Source: Agriotes lineatus
Lineage: Eukaryota; Arthropoda; Insecta; Coleoptera; Elateridae
Direction of reading: 5' to 3'
NCBI GenBank assembly: GCA_940337035.1
Contig: CALNHX010003603.1
Location: 81,757 to 145,756, forward strand
Length of the DNA stretch: 64,000 bases
Shown: in pieces, positions 32,197 to 41,720 of the stretch
Numbering within the stretch: position 1 is the stretch's first letter
How the letters are laid out: every line of letters begins with the position of its first letter
Position numbers and translations under genes: made by a program
Notes under the pieces: generated by a model
Told to the model about the DNA's origin: nothing
Database searches by the model: none
The model's input: only the letters and a program-made list of their open reading frames with translations

Positions 32197-32577
32197 ACCG
32201 TTCTATAATAATCTAATTTAAAATGCGTAGGGGAAATGAATTGGTTCAGATGTTTTAAATTAAGAATAAATCTGTTAAGACTTATGCGGTTTTGGAATTA
32301 AAAAATAAGGTGAAAAAAACTGTTCTCGCGCATAATTACATTTTCGTATTGCCCCAATCTGTAGAAGGTGATCAATTGCGGATTGGTATTGTTGAACGGC
32401 CTGTGGCGAAAAAGTTTGTGCCACAGGCTGTTTAAGTTGTACAGGCGAAATATCAAACGGTATAGAGTAGCCCTTGATACATTGAAAAATGTAGGGATCC
32501 CCCGTTATAGTTTTCCAATTGTGCAAAAATTTTTTAACACGGCCTGCATACTGGGATTCAACATGTACCTGGAACAT
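32197..32577 (-). pseudogene. DIRS RT N-terminal part
   Basis: Frame 32275-32577: VKKFLHNWKTITGDPYIFQC, then IKGYSIPF and FFSPYFLIPKPHKS; beyond a stop it goes on with RFILNLKHLNQFISPTHFKL. These are the fingers of a DIRS RT. It overlaps the end of the gag-like frame in a different phase, as in family members. Its continuation lies beyond the LINE at 30982. Confidence 0.75.
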
Positions 32578-33125
32578 GTCTGCTGAAACTTGTTCTTGTT
32601 GTTTGACCTCTGCTGAAGGCGAGGTTGGCGATGTTCTGGCAGTACTGTCCTCTGGCTTCCCTTCCTGTGGGTTGGGTGTGAGTCCAGGAAGTTCTGAAGT
32701 TTGAATTTTGAATTTGGAGGCGATCTTGCTTCGAAAAAAGTCTGCTGGTGCTTTTGAGGACCAGCATGGACCGTGTTCTTTATTTTCAAGTCTAAACTTG
32801 ATTCTTTAAGGAACTGCGTCGCTTTGCATTTTTCAGAGAAATTGCTGCCAAAAAGCAGTGAGTCAACTTTGGTTTCTCGAGCAACTTTCTGCATATCGGG
32901 ATTGAGTTTTGGGAAAATTTGGTATCTGCGGTGTTGCGAGACTAAAACATTTGCATGAGAAACTAGTTTTGCACAGTCTACCAAACCACGGAGCACGGGC
33001 TTCATCTGATCATGGGAACTATTTTGAAGGAGAGGATTTAGTGTCTTTCCCAAAGCACTTAGCCCGCGGCCCAGGTCCATTTGGATATGCGACAAGAATG
33101 CATCCTGTTTTTTTCTGATTTTATG
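32505..33125 (-). pseudogene. DIRS gag-like protein, C-terminal part
   Basis: Frame 32505-33095 has LRGLVDCAKLVSHANVLVSQ, then HRRYQIFPKLNPDMQ, SLLFGSNFSEKCKATQF. This is the pattern of the DIRS ORF1 C-terminal region (D..KL..H.....S..RR..I.P, then LFG..L.EK.K). A frame change near 32760 shifts the tail. The N-terminal part is missing: reading stops at about 33125, next to the orientation switch. Confidence 0.65.
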
Positions 33126-33194
33126 TCAATACAGCATGTAGTTAGTGACCTCTGGCCTTATCCATGCAGCTGAAACTTCCCCAAAAAATCGGGG

Positions 33195-33610
33195 GCGATT
33201 AGTTACACTCGGTCAGATCCTACTAATCAAAAATAAATGCCAAATGTCTGTCGTACGTATCGTGGAGAAGGAACCCCCATTCGGTGGCAGTAGATGCTTT
33301 TACTTTGGATTGGACAAAATTTTATTTCTATGCTTTCCCGCCCTTTTCACTTATAACTCGAGTATTACACAAAATTATTTCCGACAAGGCCGAGGGGATT
33401 TTACTAGTTCCCGATTGGAAAACTTGGTATCCCATTTTTCGGAACCTGTCAATTACAAATCGGATTGTATTCAAGCCAACTAAAGCGCTTTTATTGTCAC
33501 CTTCCAGACAACGTCACCCCTTATGGAGGCAGCTCATCCTAGTTGCAGCGAGATTGTCAGGAAATCCTATCGCAACAAAGGACTATCAGACGACGCCATC
33601 AGAATATTGA
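33195..33610 (+). pseudogene. DIRS RNase H C-terminal region, plus strand
   Basis: Continuous frame CLSYVSWRRNPHSVAVDAFT, then LDWTKFYFYAFPPFSLITRV and ISDKAEGILLVPDWKT, and LLLSPSRQRHPL. This region follows the RNase H core in DIRS ORFs (AVDAFTLDW is diagnostic). It is exactly the part absent from the minus-strand half, and its 3' end overlaps the recombinase frame in another phase. Confidence 0.75.
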
Positions 33611-34455
33611 TAGCCTCCTTAAGCAAAAATACCTTAAAACATTATAACACAGCCTATTTAAAGTGATGGGTATTCGGACAAGAAAAACACTTTGATATCT
33701 ATCATCCATCTCGGAACAATTTTAAGGAATTCATAAATGACGAGTATAATAAAGGCTCGAGTTATGCCACACTGAATATAGTACGTTCGGCAGTAAATTT
33801 TATTTTGCCCGACCGAATGGACGATAAACTTGTAAATCGCTTTTTAAAGGGAGTGTTTAATTTAAGACCAGTCTTTCCGAAATATGCTTTTACCTGGGAT
33901 TCTCAAATTGTTTTAAGGTATTTATCCACCTTGTACCCGTTACATAGTTTATCCCTACAACTCTTACCCTTTCGTTTAGTAGGACTGTTAGCCCTTAGTC
34001 CGGCTCATCGAGTACAAACTTTTTCCAAAATCACGATACACAATATTAAAAGATCCGTTGATGGCCTAGAAATTTTAATACAGGAATTATTGAAAACATC
34101 AGGTCCATCAAAAACTCAACCAAAAATTATATTACCTTTTTTTGAAAACAAACCACAATTACGCACTGCCTCAACAATCTTGTTTTATATGGAAACGACG
34201 TTAAAAATCAGAGATCAGATATCTGAACTTGTCCTCACGCATCGCAAGCCTTATCACGCAGACTCTACGAAAAAAAATTCAGCCCATAGCACTAGACATG
34301 CTTCATCTTCGGCTGCCATGACAGCTGGGGTTAGCATTGATACTATTCGCGCCACGGCTGGGTGGTCCAAACATTCTGAGGTGTTTTTTCAATTTTATAA
34401 CCGACCACTTCAGCCTGCTGCACACTGCACGTTTGTTGAAAAAAATCTAACGTAG
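33520..34455 (+). pseudogene. DIRS tyrosine recombinase
   Basis: Starts within the RNase H tail (KSYRNKGLSDDAIRILIASL). It has one TGA near 33665 where the family has Trp, then an open 216-residue frame (33805-34455). Motifs: GLLALSPAHRVQTFSK (box I Arg), HSTRHASSSAAM (H-x-x-R), GVSIDTIRATAGWSKHS, and FFQFYNRPL with the nucleophile Tyr. All catalytic residues are present; only the internal TGA and the broken context disable it. The YR would circularise and integrate the cDNA. Confidence 0.8.
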
Positions 34456-34606
34456 TATCCATATCATATACAAGTCTAAGGTATACATTATACCTATCAC
34501 GGAACTGTATCAATTTCTGGTTAATTCTGTGTTTTCCTGTTAAAAAATGTAGTGTATAAATAAAATAGTTCGTATGACGGTTGATCGCTGTTTGTGCTTC
34601 AAACAT

Positions 34607-34645
34607 CTACACGTGTTCTATAAGGACCAGACCAGGAAGTATAAT
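34607..34645 (+). repeat. DIRS end repeat, copy 1
   Basis: CTACACGTGTTCTATAAGGA followed by CCAGACCAGGAAGTATAAT. A direct copy is at 34866-34904 with one difference, and a partly matching inverted copy lies between. Confidence 0.8.
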
Positions 34646-34682
34646 TAAAGATTAAACGACGTACCTTTTAGGAAGTTCAATC

Positions 34683-34715
34683 ATAATTATACGACTGGTT
34701 CGGTCCGCATAGAAC
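34683..34715 (-). repeat. DIRS end repeat, inverted copy
   Basis: On the minus strand: GTTCTATGCGGACCGAACCA, then GTCGTATAATTAT, about 75-80 percent like copies 1 and 2. It ends right beside the C homopolymer. Confidence 0.65.
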
Positions 34716-34718
34716 AAT

Positions 34719-34737
34719 CCCCCCCCCCCCCCCCCCC
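34719..34737. repeat. C19 homopolymer
   Basis: Nineteen consecutive C between the inverted and second direct end repeats. It may be genuine or a sequencing/assembly length artefact. Confidence 0.9.
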
Positions 34738-34865
34738 AAAGATTACATCTTTGCGGCATTCGTAAAACGCGTAATGAAGCGCGACTCCAGCGAGAGATCG
34801 TGAATGACGTCGTTGTTTTTTGTTTTGCTTTGAAAATAGTGCACGTAGCAGACGAAAATCGCTGA

Positions 34866-34904
34866 CTACACGTGTTCTATAAGGACCGGACCAGGAAGTA
34901 TAAT
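34866..34904 (+). repeat. DIRS end repeat, copy 2
   Basis: CTACACGTGTTCTATAAGGA followed by CCGGACCAGGAAGTATAAT, 38 of 39 positions identical to copy 1. Confidence 0.8.
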
Positions 34905-35181
34905 AATAATTTCCTGTGTCTCGTTAGCTGATTGTGTAAAGCACCTTAAAAATATGCATTCACTATGATATGACAAGGTATTTTGTTGCGTGTTATTATT
35001 CTAAAAACATAAATTTTATAGATTGAATCATTTATAAAGTTTCGCGATTGATATCCCATATAGTTGTTAATAGAAATTGTTGACATGACATACTACGTAA
35101 TGAACAACAAAGCGCGATGTGTACGAAGAAATATTCAAATCGTAGAAGCACGGTGGGGCGACGGCAAGGTGTCTAACAAAG

Positions 35182-35502
35182 TTGCATATCGCAACATACG
35201 ATACTCGGACATTAGCTACAGAAGACAAAATGTTAGAATTTGAAGATGCATTATTGAATATCAAATGGGACCTAATAGGAATATCTGAATTGAGAAGAAA
35301 AGGTAAAAATTTAATAAAGTTGAAGTCTGGAAACATGTTATATTATAAAGGAAATGACGAGACCTCTGTAAATGGAGTGGATTTCGTAATCAACAAGAAA
35401 GTAATCCGAAATATAGTTAGAATTGTTAGCATATCTCCAAGGGTTATATATATAATACTAAAAATCTCTAAACGATATTGCCTTAAAGTAATACAAGTAT
35501 GA
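35182..35502 (+). pseudogene. RTE endonuclease, N-terminal part
   Basis: Reads MHIATYDTRTLATEDKMLEF, IKWDLIGISELRRKGKN and SGNMLYYKGNDETSVNGVDF, the first half of an APE-type endonuclease (Asn/Glu motifs as in family: ATYNVRTL, GLSEVRRKG). It stops at KRYCLKVIQV, exactly where the following LINE begins. The family continues with YAPT, found at 38197. Confidence 0.8.
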
Positions 35503-35506
35503 TGAA

Positions 35507-36478
35507 ACTATATTTTGTGGAGATTTCAATATTGATATGTTGAAGGCTGGGCGGCCGGCCTCTGTGAGTATGCAATCATTTTTGGACTCATTTGGTCTGT
35601 TGCAGATTATTAATTGTCCTACACGCATTACAAGAACATCTCTAACTTTAATCGATTTCGTTATAACTACAAATGTTGACATTATAAATAATACAGAAAT
35701 TGTTGATATACCTACTATTTCTGATCATCAGTTTATAACTTGGGAAATAAATGTAACTGTGAGTAAAACTGAAAAGTGTTGTAAAGTACATAGGGATTTT
35801 AAAAATTCGGATATTAATGAATTTTATGCAGAACTTCAAACATTACCCTTAGATCATATTTATAATTTAGCTAATATTGATGATAAAGTACAATATTTTA
35901 ACACTCTACTTATAGATATAATAAATGTCTATTTTCCCGTTAAAACTTCTGTTTTCAACAGACCGCCAAAACCTTGGATCACTTCCAATATTAAATTGAT
36001 GATGTCACTCAGAGATAAGGCTTTACAACGATATAAACGCACACATAAGGTTGCTCATTTTGAATATTACAAAACTTTACGAAATTTCACTACTTCCTCT
36101 ATTTACAGAGAAAAAAAGGCATACCTTCAATATTCACTCCGTTCGAATAATTCCAAAACTTTATGGAAAAATTTAAAACAATTCGAAATTGTTAGAGCAA
36201 CAAAAAATAAAAATATACAGCATGCACTCAAAGTTCCCGACAATATAAATAATTATTATGTCAACTCAATACCTAGTCTTAACATATCCGATGACGATTT
36301 ATTACAGTTTTACAACAATCTCAAATGCGATTTTGATGAGCCTTTTGATTTTACCTCTGTAAATGAGGAAGAAGTTCAGAAAATATTAAATTCTATAAAA
36401 TCTAAATCTACTGGTGCCGATGGCATTAATATAATTCTATTACATATCTGTTGCTCTTATATACTTCCATATTATTAT
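35507..36478 (+). pseudogene. Jockey/CR1-like endonuclease end and linker
   Basis: FCGDFNID is the catalytic DFN motif. LTLIDFVITTNVD and TISDHQFITWEI carry the conserved SDH. The linker includes PWITSNIKLMMSLRDKALQR and FYNNLKCDFDEPF. The RT fingers start SKSTGADGINIILLHICCSY. The tyrosine run after ILPY is only the ATT microsatellite of the next insertion. Confidence 0.8.
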
Positions 36479-36845
36479 TATTATTATTATTATTATTTAT
36501 TAAGTAAGCAGGCGGCTAGGCCGATTTTTGCTTACTGTCAGAAATTTACAATATAGATATACATTGCAGTTGTAGTTAGCAACAACAACAAAAAATAATC
36601 CAAAAATAACAATACAGAGATCGCAATAACATCATCGAGAACAATAATAAACATCCAATGAATTTTTAAATAAGTTTTTATTTTCACTTAGCACTATATT
36701 CGCTGGCAGAGAATTCCAAGAGTTTTGCACACGGTTAGACAAAAAGTTTTTTCTTGGTAGCTTGTTGCATCGATCTAAGACTAACTTGTATGAATGACCC
36801 CGTAAATGAACATTCTGGCTGAACGTAAAAACACCCACCAAACCA
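36478..36845 (-). mobile_element. 3' end of a third LINE, inserted in the jockey/CR1-like LINE
   Basis: Minus frame 36632-36841 reads HLRGHSYKLVLDRCNKLPRK, then NFLSNRVQNSWNSLPANIV, the C-terminus of another CR1/jockey-type ORF2. Its tail on the minus strand is (TAA)n, seen as ATTATTATT at 36470-36497. Host coding is present on both sides (ILPY before, SLQSHNFPLL after). Only the last 370 bp were copied. Confidence 0.75.
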
Positions 36846-36849
36846 CTTA

Positions 36850-37677
36850 ATTAATTATTCTTTACAGTCGCATAATTTTCCTTTATTATAGAAACAGGCC
36901 ATAATCAAGCCTTTGCCCAAGGTCTCTGAGCCGACCACGTACAAAGATTTAAGTCCTATAAGCTTGCTTCCAACGCTATCGAAAATATTGGAAAGAGTTA
37001 TGGATAGTCAATTACGGAGTCATATTGCAAGGTAGAATATTCTCCCGCCAATGCAGTCGGGCTTTAGGCCAGGACATAGTTGTGCTACAGCTTTATTAAA
37101 TATCACTGATGATATTTTTAAAGCTACTGATCGTGGTCTCTTTACTATTCTGGTACTATTAGATTTTAGTAAAGCATTTGAAATGATTAAACACAATATG
37201 CTTCTAGCTATTCTGCATTTTATAGGACTATCTTCAAATGCTATTCAGTTAATGCGAAGCTATTTAACTGATCGAACTCAAAGAGTATTCTTGGACGTGG
37301 TCGTCTCTGGGTTCTTGGAGTTGAGAGTGGGAGTTCCACAAGGATCGATATTGGGACCACTTCTTTACATTGTCTACACCAATAACTTCCATAATTTTAT
37401 CTCGAACTGCAAATTACATATGTACGCCGACGACACTCAATTATACTATTCCTTTGACATCAAGGATAGCTTAGATGCTGCGACACACTGTGATGTTGTT
37501 TACGGTCCATGTTTAACAGCAGTCGCAGCTAAACGAATTCAAAAATTGCAAAATGCGTGTATGAGGTTTATATTATATATCAGTAGAAGAGAACATATAT
37601 CGCACAGACTCCTTGGGCTTAACTGGTTGAGTATGCACAGTCGCCGTTTGCTACATTCGGGAATACTATTTTTTTAA
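36850..37677 (+). pseudogene. Jockey/CR1-like RT
   Basis: AIIKPLPKVSEPTTYKD at about 36899, then MQSGFRPGHSCATALLN, VLLDFSKAFEMIKHNMLL (motif A), VGVPQGSILGPLLYIVYTNN (motif B) and LHMYADDTQLYYSF (catalytic). After SLDAATHC the frame jumps to RIQKLQNACMRFIL, so the thumb (about 100 residues) is deleted. The open frame is 37051-37677; a stop at 37026 precedes it. Confidence 0.8.
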
Positions 37678-37749
37678 ATCCTTAAGCATAAATGCCCTAA
37701 GTATTTATACAACAGGATTAGCTTTAGAACAGATGTACATCATCTCAAC

Positions 37750-37932
37750 TTGAGGCATAGGGGATTATTAACTATACCCTTACATTCCAGTTCTCTATTT
37801 CAAAGGTCATACTCTTATCAAATTTCTAAATTCTACAATTCACTTTCCCCTAAGCTTAAGTCCGATAACTTTCAAAAATTCAAACAGGGGCTCAGTGTTG
37901 CTCTATCCGATAAACAGTTGGGCTTGCATTAA
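37750..37932 (+). pseudogene. Jockey/CR1-like ORF2 C-terminus
   Basis: MRHRGLLTIPLHSSSLFQRS, YQISKFYNSLSPKL and FKQGLSVAL match the family tail. It ends in a stop, followed by a 3' untranslated stretch and the (ATTT)n tail. Confidence 0.75.
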
Positions 37933-38199
37933 CTATTCCTAATTTGCGAGAATTTCGTACTTATATATGTAGCGTCAGGTTACTTAATTATAAGTGACTT
38001 CTAATTTAATATATCTTTTGGCATTCCACAACTCTGATTTCTTTACATCGTAGGTTAAGTGGAAGAACAGGACACCTCCTGAACTTCGCCTCGTGATTGT
38101 TTTAGCTTACTTACTGTAAATTATTTTGCTATACTCTCTTTTTATACTGTTTATGTAAGCTATGAAACAATAAAGAATGTATTTATTTATTTATTTATG

Positions 38200-38860
38200 T
38201 ACCCACTACAGCCCACACAGATGAAGAGGTAGAAGAAGTGTATGAAGACATCGACAAGGCTATTCAAGAACAAGCTGCATATTTTACTCTTTTAATTGGA
38301 GACTTCAATGCCAAAGTAGGGAAAGCTGAGGATCGAGAAAAAAGCGTTGGAAAGTTTGGAATCGGTACACGCAATGAAAGAGGACAAAGGCTTGCCAATT
38401 ACACAGAAAAACAACAAATGCACATAATGAAACCTATTTTAGCAAAAAAGAAAATCGTAAATGGACATGGAGTAGCCCTAATGGGAGTACAAAAAACGAA
38501 ATAGATTTCATAATCTCTAATAGAAGAAACATCATGCAAGACGTATCTGTACTGAACAAATTTCGAACGGGTAGCAACCATGGTATTGTCCGAGCAAAAA
38601 TTGCTATAAACTTAAAATTAGAAAGGCAAAAATTGTTGACAACTCGTAGTCCCAAATTGAAACTAGCAGAATTAAGAAATATTAATAAGAGAGAACAATA
38701 CCAGACAACATTAAACGATAAATTAGAAAACGACATAGAAGCAAACACAAATCCCACAATAGATGTCCTGGAGAAGAATATCACTCAAAGCGTCATTGCA
38801 GCGGCAGAAAAAACCAATCGGGAAATTACCAGTAAACAAGATATGAAAATTATCTGATGA
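38200..38860 (+). pseudogene. RTE endonuclease, C-terminal part
   Basis: Continues from 35502: TTAHTDEEVEEVYEDIDKAI, then FTLLIGDFNAKVGKAEDREK (catalytic DFN). A frame change near 38450 leads to FRTGSNHGIVRAKIAINLK in 38534-38857; the family has SDHR where this has SNHG. The remaining linker runs to about 38960. Confidence 0.75.
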
Positions 38861-38960
38861 AACCAAAAAGCTTATAGAAGATAGAAGGAGAAGAACATTC
38901 ACATCGTCCGTAGAATATGTAGAACTTAATAGAACTATTAGGAAGCAAATTCGGAAAGAC

Positions 38961-39239
38961 TAGCAACCAGTGAGACAAATGTCTCATTTAATAAAACAAA
39001 AAAGACCGTTTTTCAAATAGAACAGCATCCCGGACGGACCAGCATCCCGGACGGACGGAAATCACGTGATTTCTCGAAAACCGGAAGTGTCACGTGATTG
39101 AAATTCGGTTCCGGACCTGTCATGACCGTTCCAAACATATAACTTTAATAAATTTTTTCTTTATCTCTTACGGTTTGGCTGCTGAAACAGCGTCACGGAC
39201 AGACAAAACAGCGTCCCGGACAGACAAGTCTATTAGATA
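38961..39239. mobile_element. Small insertion with GGACGGAC-type end repeats
   Basis: RTE coding breaks at RKQIRKD (38960) and resumes after 39239. The insert has CAGCATCCCGGACGGAC twice near its left side and CAGCGTCACGGACAGAC / CAGCGTCCCGGACAGAC near its right, in direct orientation. Between them are two TCACGTGATT boxes. It starts with the palindrome GAGACAAATGTCTC. No coding sequence. Family unknown to me. Confidence 0.55.
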
Positions 39240-40911
39240 AAGGATATACGCAGGTATAACACAGAACAAATAAAAACAACGATAGAAAATAATAGAGGAA
39301 GGAAAGTATTTCAATCTAAAATAGGAAATGGAAGAAGTGAAATATTCAAACTAAAAGACGAAAATGGATTGATAATATATGAAAGCAAAGAAATCATAAA
39401 AAGAACTGAAAACTTCTATGGAAATGTCTAAAAAGACAAAAGAACAAGAATAAAACAGCAATAAAAATAACAAAGCTCCGGTCAGGATGGAATAGTTGCA
39501 GAGTTGTTAAAAATGGGGGAAAACACCTAGTAAGAAAACTTCAGGAACTGTTCAATAAATGTCTGAATGAAGGAAAAGTATCATCAAACTGAAAAAAATC
39601 AATCGTAACATTACTGTCCAAGAAAGGAGATAGAACACAATTGAAAAACTATAGACCAATATCACTGCTATCACATGTGTATAAGGTATTTATGAAAGTA
39701 ATAGCAAATCGAATTAGTGACAAATTAGATCAATTCCAACCCCCTGAACAAGCGGGTTTTAGGAAAAAGTACAGTACGATAGACTACATACAGACCATAA
39801 GAGAATTAGTGCAGAAAGCCAATGAATACAATAAACATTTAATAATGACATTCATAGACTACGAAAAAGCATTCGATAGCATTCAGATATGGGCCGTTAT
39901 GGATGCGTTACAAAGAAATAGAATTGACAGCAGGTACATTCCACTAATAAAGGATCTGTATGACAAAGCAACGTTCACTATACAATTGCATGAAAAACGA
40001 AACAAATAAACATAAACAGAGGAGTAAGGCAGGGCGATGTACTTTCACCTAAGTTATTCACAAGTGCTGTAAAAGACCTTTTTAAAACCTTAGTGTGGGA
40101 TACAAAAGGTATAAATATAAATGGCGAATATCTATCACACCTACGATATGCCGATGATATAGTGCTATTTGCAGAAAATCAGCAAGATATGCAGGATATG
40201 GTGTGTCAATTATACAAGGCTTCAAAACTAGTTGGACTACGTATGAACCTGGACAAAACTAAAGTGATGGCAAATTTTGATGTTACACCAAACATAAAAA
40301 TAAAAGACAATGATATTGACGAGGTCCCAGAGTACATATACTTAGGGCAAGTAATAACAATAAGCAAAGAAGTTCAAGCAAAGGAAGTTGCAAGAAGGAT
40401 CAAATTAGGCTGGGCTGCGTTCGGGAAGTTACAAAACGTCTTTAAATCAGAACTACCTCAGTGTCTTAAAACTAAAGTATATGAAGAATATGTAGTACCA
40501 GTTATCACCTATGCTTCCGAAACGTGGTCCCTAACAAAGGGACTAATGGAGAAATTAGTAGTAAGTCAGAGAGCTATGGACAGAGCTATGCTGAATATAA
40601 CACTGCGTGACAGAATGACAAACCAGTGGTTTAGAAACACTACAAAAGTCACTGACGTTGCCTCCAGAATCGCAATACTAAAATGGAGATGGGCGGGACA
40701 CATTTCGCGATGCCGGGATGACAGATGGACTAGGAAGATAATGGACTGGAGACCACGCACAGGAAAAAGAAGTGTTGGCAGACCCAAGACACGATGGTCC
40801 CATGATATTTCCAGAACAGTAGGGAAAGACTGGAAAAGAAAAGCACAACATAGACAAAAGTGGAAACAATTGGAAGAGACCTTCCTCCAGCAGTGGACCG
40901 ATATAGGTTGA
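39240..40911 (+). pseudogene. RTE reverse transcriptase
   Basis: 39240-39640 is a decayed linker. 39641-40009: MKNYRPISLLSHVYKVFMKV, QAGFRKKYSTIDYIQTI, LIMTFIDYEKAFDSI (motif A). A one-base shift near 40010 precedes RGVRQGDVLSPKLFTSAVKD. 40093-40911 is a 272-residue open frame with LSHLRYADDIVLFAENQQD (catalytic YADD intact) and the thumb, ending in AILKWRWAGHISRCRDDRWT and SVGRPKTRWSHDI, the RTE C-terminal signature. Confidence 0.85.
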
Positions 40912-40935
40912 AGAGAGAAAGAGAGAGAGAGAAGC
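40911..40935 (+). repeat. GA-rich LINE tail
   Basis: GAAGAGAGAAAGAGAGAGAG directly follows the RTE stop codon. Short simple-repeat tails are usual for RTE elements. Confidence 0.75.
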
Positions 40936-40945
40936 ACGGTACAAT

Positions 40946-41548
40946 GATGTTCTTTCGTAGCTTTGTTAAACTGCATCTTTTTAGGGAAACATTTTGGTAT
41001 TAACAAAATTTTAGACTTATCGTCTCTAAAGTCTAAAGCATTAGTAGATTATAAGAATGCATCCAAATGCTAAATCAAACAGACTCAGTATTAGTAGACA
41101 TCAGAGTGCCTTACATTATTTAATTTACAGAGGTAATAACTAAATCCCTACAATTCTACGAAAAAAAGAATCTTAAATACATAATAATGCAGGTATAACA
41201 AAATGTTTTTCCGGTCCCTTTCTGGATTATTTGACCATCTCAGTAAGAGTGAAAACTCCTTTATTTGATCTAAGTTCGCAGCTAGAAAGCGCAGTTTTCC
41301 ACCAAAACCATGAAGTTGATCTTTAACTCTTTTTAAACTGTAGACGTTAACTTAACAATACTCATAATAAAAAGACAAATATGCTAAATACACTAGATAA
41401 GATAATAACGTACTCCTAATTAAATCCTAAAATAAATGGTAATTTCTACCAAACATTGGTTTTTAAGGAAGAAATGCCTATCAATGAGCAGAAGCTACTT
41501 CTACACGCATTTATATGGTAATGAATATTATTTTGTACACTCATATAG
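40946..41548. other. AT-rich DNA, no gene recognised
   Basis: No open frame with a recognisable motif. Contains the 3' flank of the RTE. Confidence 0.5.
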
Positions 41549-41720
41549 AAGCCCCGTAGAGCAGTTAGGTAGGTGTTAGGCTTGCATTAAGCAAGTCCTC
41601 GGTTCGAATCCCGCGGGCGCTGGAATATTTCCGCAGCCTTGGTGATTGGAATCGGGCTTGGTGAGACCATTCACAGTTGGGCATCAGATTAACTGTGCTC
41701 TACTCAGAACTACCGACCTA
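41549..41720 (+). mobile_element. tRNA-headed SINE
   Basis: The head (41550-41623) has an A-box-like TAGAGCAGTTAGG and a perfect B box GGTTCGAATCC (41601-41611), with an anticodon-arm-like GCTTG...CAAGT stem. A tRNA-unrelated body follows (GAATATTTCCGCAGCCTTGG onward). The acceptor ends do not pair well, so it is not a tRNA gene. The 3' end and target duplication are not clear. Confidence 0.7.

Larger units (their letters stand above)
29967..34910. mobile_element. DIRS-like tyrosine-recombinase retrotransposon, two halves in opposite orientation
   Basis: The minus strand (33125 down to 29967) carries a gag-like region, RT and the first part of RNase H. The plus strand (about 33195-34455) carries the RNase H C-terminal region and the tyrosine recombinase (YR), followed by 39-bp repeats to 34904. 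The two halves are complementary in content with little overlap, as if one element was inverted internally, although two separate partial copies are also possible. DIRS elements integrate through a YR instead of an integrase and end in inverted or split direct repeats. A 5'-truncated LINE interrupts the RT. Stops, frameshifts and a mutated RT box show it is dead. Confidence 0.7.
35502..38195 (+). mobile_element. 5'-truncated jockey/CR1-like LINE inside the RTE endonuclease
   Basis: It begins mid-endonuclease (FCGDFNIDML) and ends in an (ATTT)n tail just before 38196. A short TATG is present on both sides (35498-35501 and 38196-38199). Contents: endonuclease end, linker, RT and C-terminal tail. 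A large part of the RT thumb is deleted near 37490, and another LINE end sits at about 36478-36845. Confidence 0.75.
35160..40945 (+). mobile_element. RTE-type LINE, interrupted twice
   Basis: Endonuclease start (35182-35502), then a jockey/CR1-like LINE (35502-38195), then the endonuclease rest (38200-38860), a small insertion (38961-39239), and RT (39240-40911) ending in a GA-repeat tail. Joining the pieces gives a normal EN-RT order, so the insertions are later events. Stops and at least three frame changes are present. The closest internal relative is the minus-strand copy at 46160-48040. Confidence 0.75.

Noticed and set aside
34719..34737. C19 tract as a regulatory or G-quadruplex signal
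   Set aside because: A single homopolymer between DIRS end repeats; its length may be an assembly artefact and no repeated G-tract pattern is present.
36455..36556. Run of tyrosines at the end of the 35537-36556 frame
   Set aside because: It is the ATT microsatellite tail of an inserted LINE read in frame, not a protein feature.
40566..41006. 146-codon minus frame
   Set aside because: Antisense shadow of the RTE RT C-terminal frame.
41550..41623. Possible genuine tRNA gene
   Set aside because: The B box is perfect, but the acceptor stem does not pair and an unrelated body follows; a SINE head is more likely.
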